DNA from: Actinophytocola sp050699915 | GTDB taxonomy: Bacteria > Actinomycetota > Actinomycetes > Mycobacteriales > Pseudonocardiaceae | Direction: 5' to 3' | DNA: 15,471 nucleotides | Assembly: GCF_050699915.1 (NCBI RefSeq) | Contig: NZ_JBOHGA010000157.1 | Location: forward strand, 1 to 15,471 | Part shown: positions 14,533-15,471 of the stretch, piece by piece | Numbering within the stretch: position 1 is the first letter of the stretch | Layout: every line of letters starts with the position of its first letter | Notes under the pieces: model-generated | The model's database searches: none | The model's input: the letters and a program-made list of their open reading frames with translations, nothing else | What the model was told of the DNA's origin: nothing | Position numbers and translations under genes: made by a program

Positions 14533-15402
14533 ATGGCGAAGCAAAGGAGCAGATGGCGCACGCTCACCCGGTTCGGCCTGGTGTTCGTGCTCGCCGCCGG
14601 AGCCGTGGTCAGCGGTGGTCTCATCGGCCAGCCGCGCAACGCGGACGCCGTCATCAGGGTCGCGGAGTTCGTCGCGGACTGCCCGCTCAGCCACCGGCTG
14701 CCCGACGACCCGATCGTGTTCCCCGGCCTGCCGGGGGCCTCGCACTCGCACGACTTCTTCGGCAACCACGCGACCGACGCCCACTCCGACTACGAGGAGC
14801 TGAACGGCGCCACCGGCAACTGTGACCCGGCCGAGGACATCTCGTCGTACTGGGTGCCGACGATGTACCGCGACAACACGATCGTCGTCCCGACGAGCGT
14901 GACCTTCTACTACCTCGGCGAGGGCGTGAACAACCCCGGCGCGACCCAGCCGACGCCGGTCGGCCTCAAGATCGTCGCCGGCAACGCCAAGGCGACCGGC
15001 GACGCGGACAGCATCGCCCGCTGGTCGTGCCTGCACGCGGGCCATGTGCCGCCGTCGAAGAACTTCGTGAACTGCCCGTCCAGCACGCAGCTGGAGACCT
15101 ACCTGGACTTCCCGCAGTGCTGGAACGGCACGAGCCTGGACTCGACGGACCACAAGAGCCACATGGCCTACCCGGTGGCCGGCGGCTGCCCGAGCTCGCA
15201 CCCGGTCTCGGTGCCCAAGCTGCGCATGGTGATCCGCTTCCCGGTGTCCGGTGACCCGTCCGGACTACGACTGTCCTCAGGGGACGGACGCACGATGCAC
15301 GGCGACTTCTTCAACGTGTGGCCGGCGGACGAGATGGAGCGGCGGGTGCGCGACTGCATCCGTCCGGTGGTCAAGTGCGGCCACGACGGGCATCCGGTGT
15401 GA
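14533..15402 (+). CDS. Secreted DUF1996-domain protein
   Basis: 289 residues. The signal peptide or signal anchor (about 1-39) has a charged start and a hydrophobic core (14-30). The rest matches the DUF1996 family: HSHDFFGN (71-78), DFPQCWNGTSLDS (192-204), HKSHMAYP (207-214) and MHGDFFNVW (255-263). Eight Cys (50, 97, 166, 181, 196, 219, 275, 282) suggest several disulfides in an extracytoplasmic fold, and many His/Asp are conserved. The family is common in fungi and some actinomycetes, with no established activity that I know of. The start has AGGGAG (14518-14523) at 9 nt. It shares an operator with the GH16 gene, hinting at a role in glucan or wall-polymer use. Its TGA overlaps the next ATG (TGATG). 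Confidence 0.88.
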   Translation: MAKQRSRWRTLTRFGLVFVLAAGAVVSGGLIGQPRNADAVIRVAEFVADCPLSHRLPDDPIVFPGLPGASHSHDFFGNHATDAHSDYEELNGATGNCDPAEDISSYWVPTMYRDNTIVVPTSVTFYYLGEGVNNPGATQPTPVGLKIVAGNAKATGDADSIARWSCLHAGHVPPSKNFVNCPSSTQLETYLDFPQCWNGTSLDSTDHKSHMAYPVAGGCPSSHPVSVPKLRMVIRFPVSGDPSGLRLSSGDGRTMHGDFFNVWPADEMERRVRDCIRPVVKCGHDGHPV

Positions 15403-15471
15403 TGCGTCAGGTGGTCCTGGTCGTCCTGCTGGTCATGGGCCTCGCGGCCTGTGGCCAGCAGGCCGCGGCCC
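15402..15471 (+). CDS. Lipoprotein, truncated by the window end
   Basis: ATG 15402 overlaps the DUF1996 stop by one base (TGATG), so translation is probably coupled. Only 23 codons are visible: a short hydrophobic signal with the lipobox LAAC (Cys about residue 17) followed by GQQAAA. This is enough to call an exported, lipid-anchored protein. Its function lies beyond the window. Confidence 0.75.
   Translation, partial: MRQVVLVVLLVMGLAACGQQAAA

Overview
The window is very GC-rich, with G/C at most third codon positions, frequent GTG starts, TANNNT boxes close to start codons, a DUF574-type methyltransferase and a Streptomyces-style ATP-binding anti-sigma protein. Together these point to a filamentous actinomycete, possibly of the Pseudonocardiaceae. 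The family assignment is inference. There are sixteen protein genes (two cut by the window edges), two tiny ORFs inside a repeat, and no RNA gene, transposase or CRISPR array.

Region 1 (1-4798): a truncated cupin gene on the minus strand, then a tightly coupled plus-strand signalling operon: receiver-PP2C phosphatase, CHASE3-HAMP histidine kinase and a stand-alone Rcp1-type receiver. These overlap by 4 and 8 bp. A PhoU-like gene follows behind what looks like a sigma-B-type stress promoter.

Region 2 (4776-7179): a minus-strand Tat-exported beta-propeller-like protein of unknown function and a plus-strand SAM-dependent methyltransferase that appears to be leaderless. A 357-bp gene-free stretch with a strong hairpin follows.

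Region 3 (7537-10665): a second signalling cluster with a LuxR-type response regulator, an RsbW-like anti-sigma kinase, a hybrid-looking kinase with two nearly identical PAS domains (NarL/DegS type), and a single-domain receiver. The last kinase and receiver are separated by two copies of a 74-bp repeat. Each copy is a 25-codon ORF whose start overlaps the preceding stop and whose stop overlaps the next start (GTGA junctions). This reproduces the logic of the mycobacterial MIRU elements of the senX3-regX3 operon and is the most striking feature of the window.

Region 4 (10709-12535): a small secreted lipoprotein, a convergent gene for a chloramphenicol 3-O-phosphotransferase homologue, and a divergent alpha/beta hydrolase. 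The last two start from a 52-bp gap carrying back-to-back -10 boxes.

Region 5 (12519-15471): a secreted two-discoidin-domain GH16 beta-glucanase (minus) diverges from a secreted DUF1996 protein (plus), which is coupled to a lipoprotein gene cut by the window end. Both promoters carry the same 12-bp palindrome at the predicted transcription start. This suggests one LacI-type repressor controls both, as in polysaccharide-utilisation regulons.
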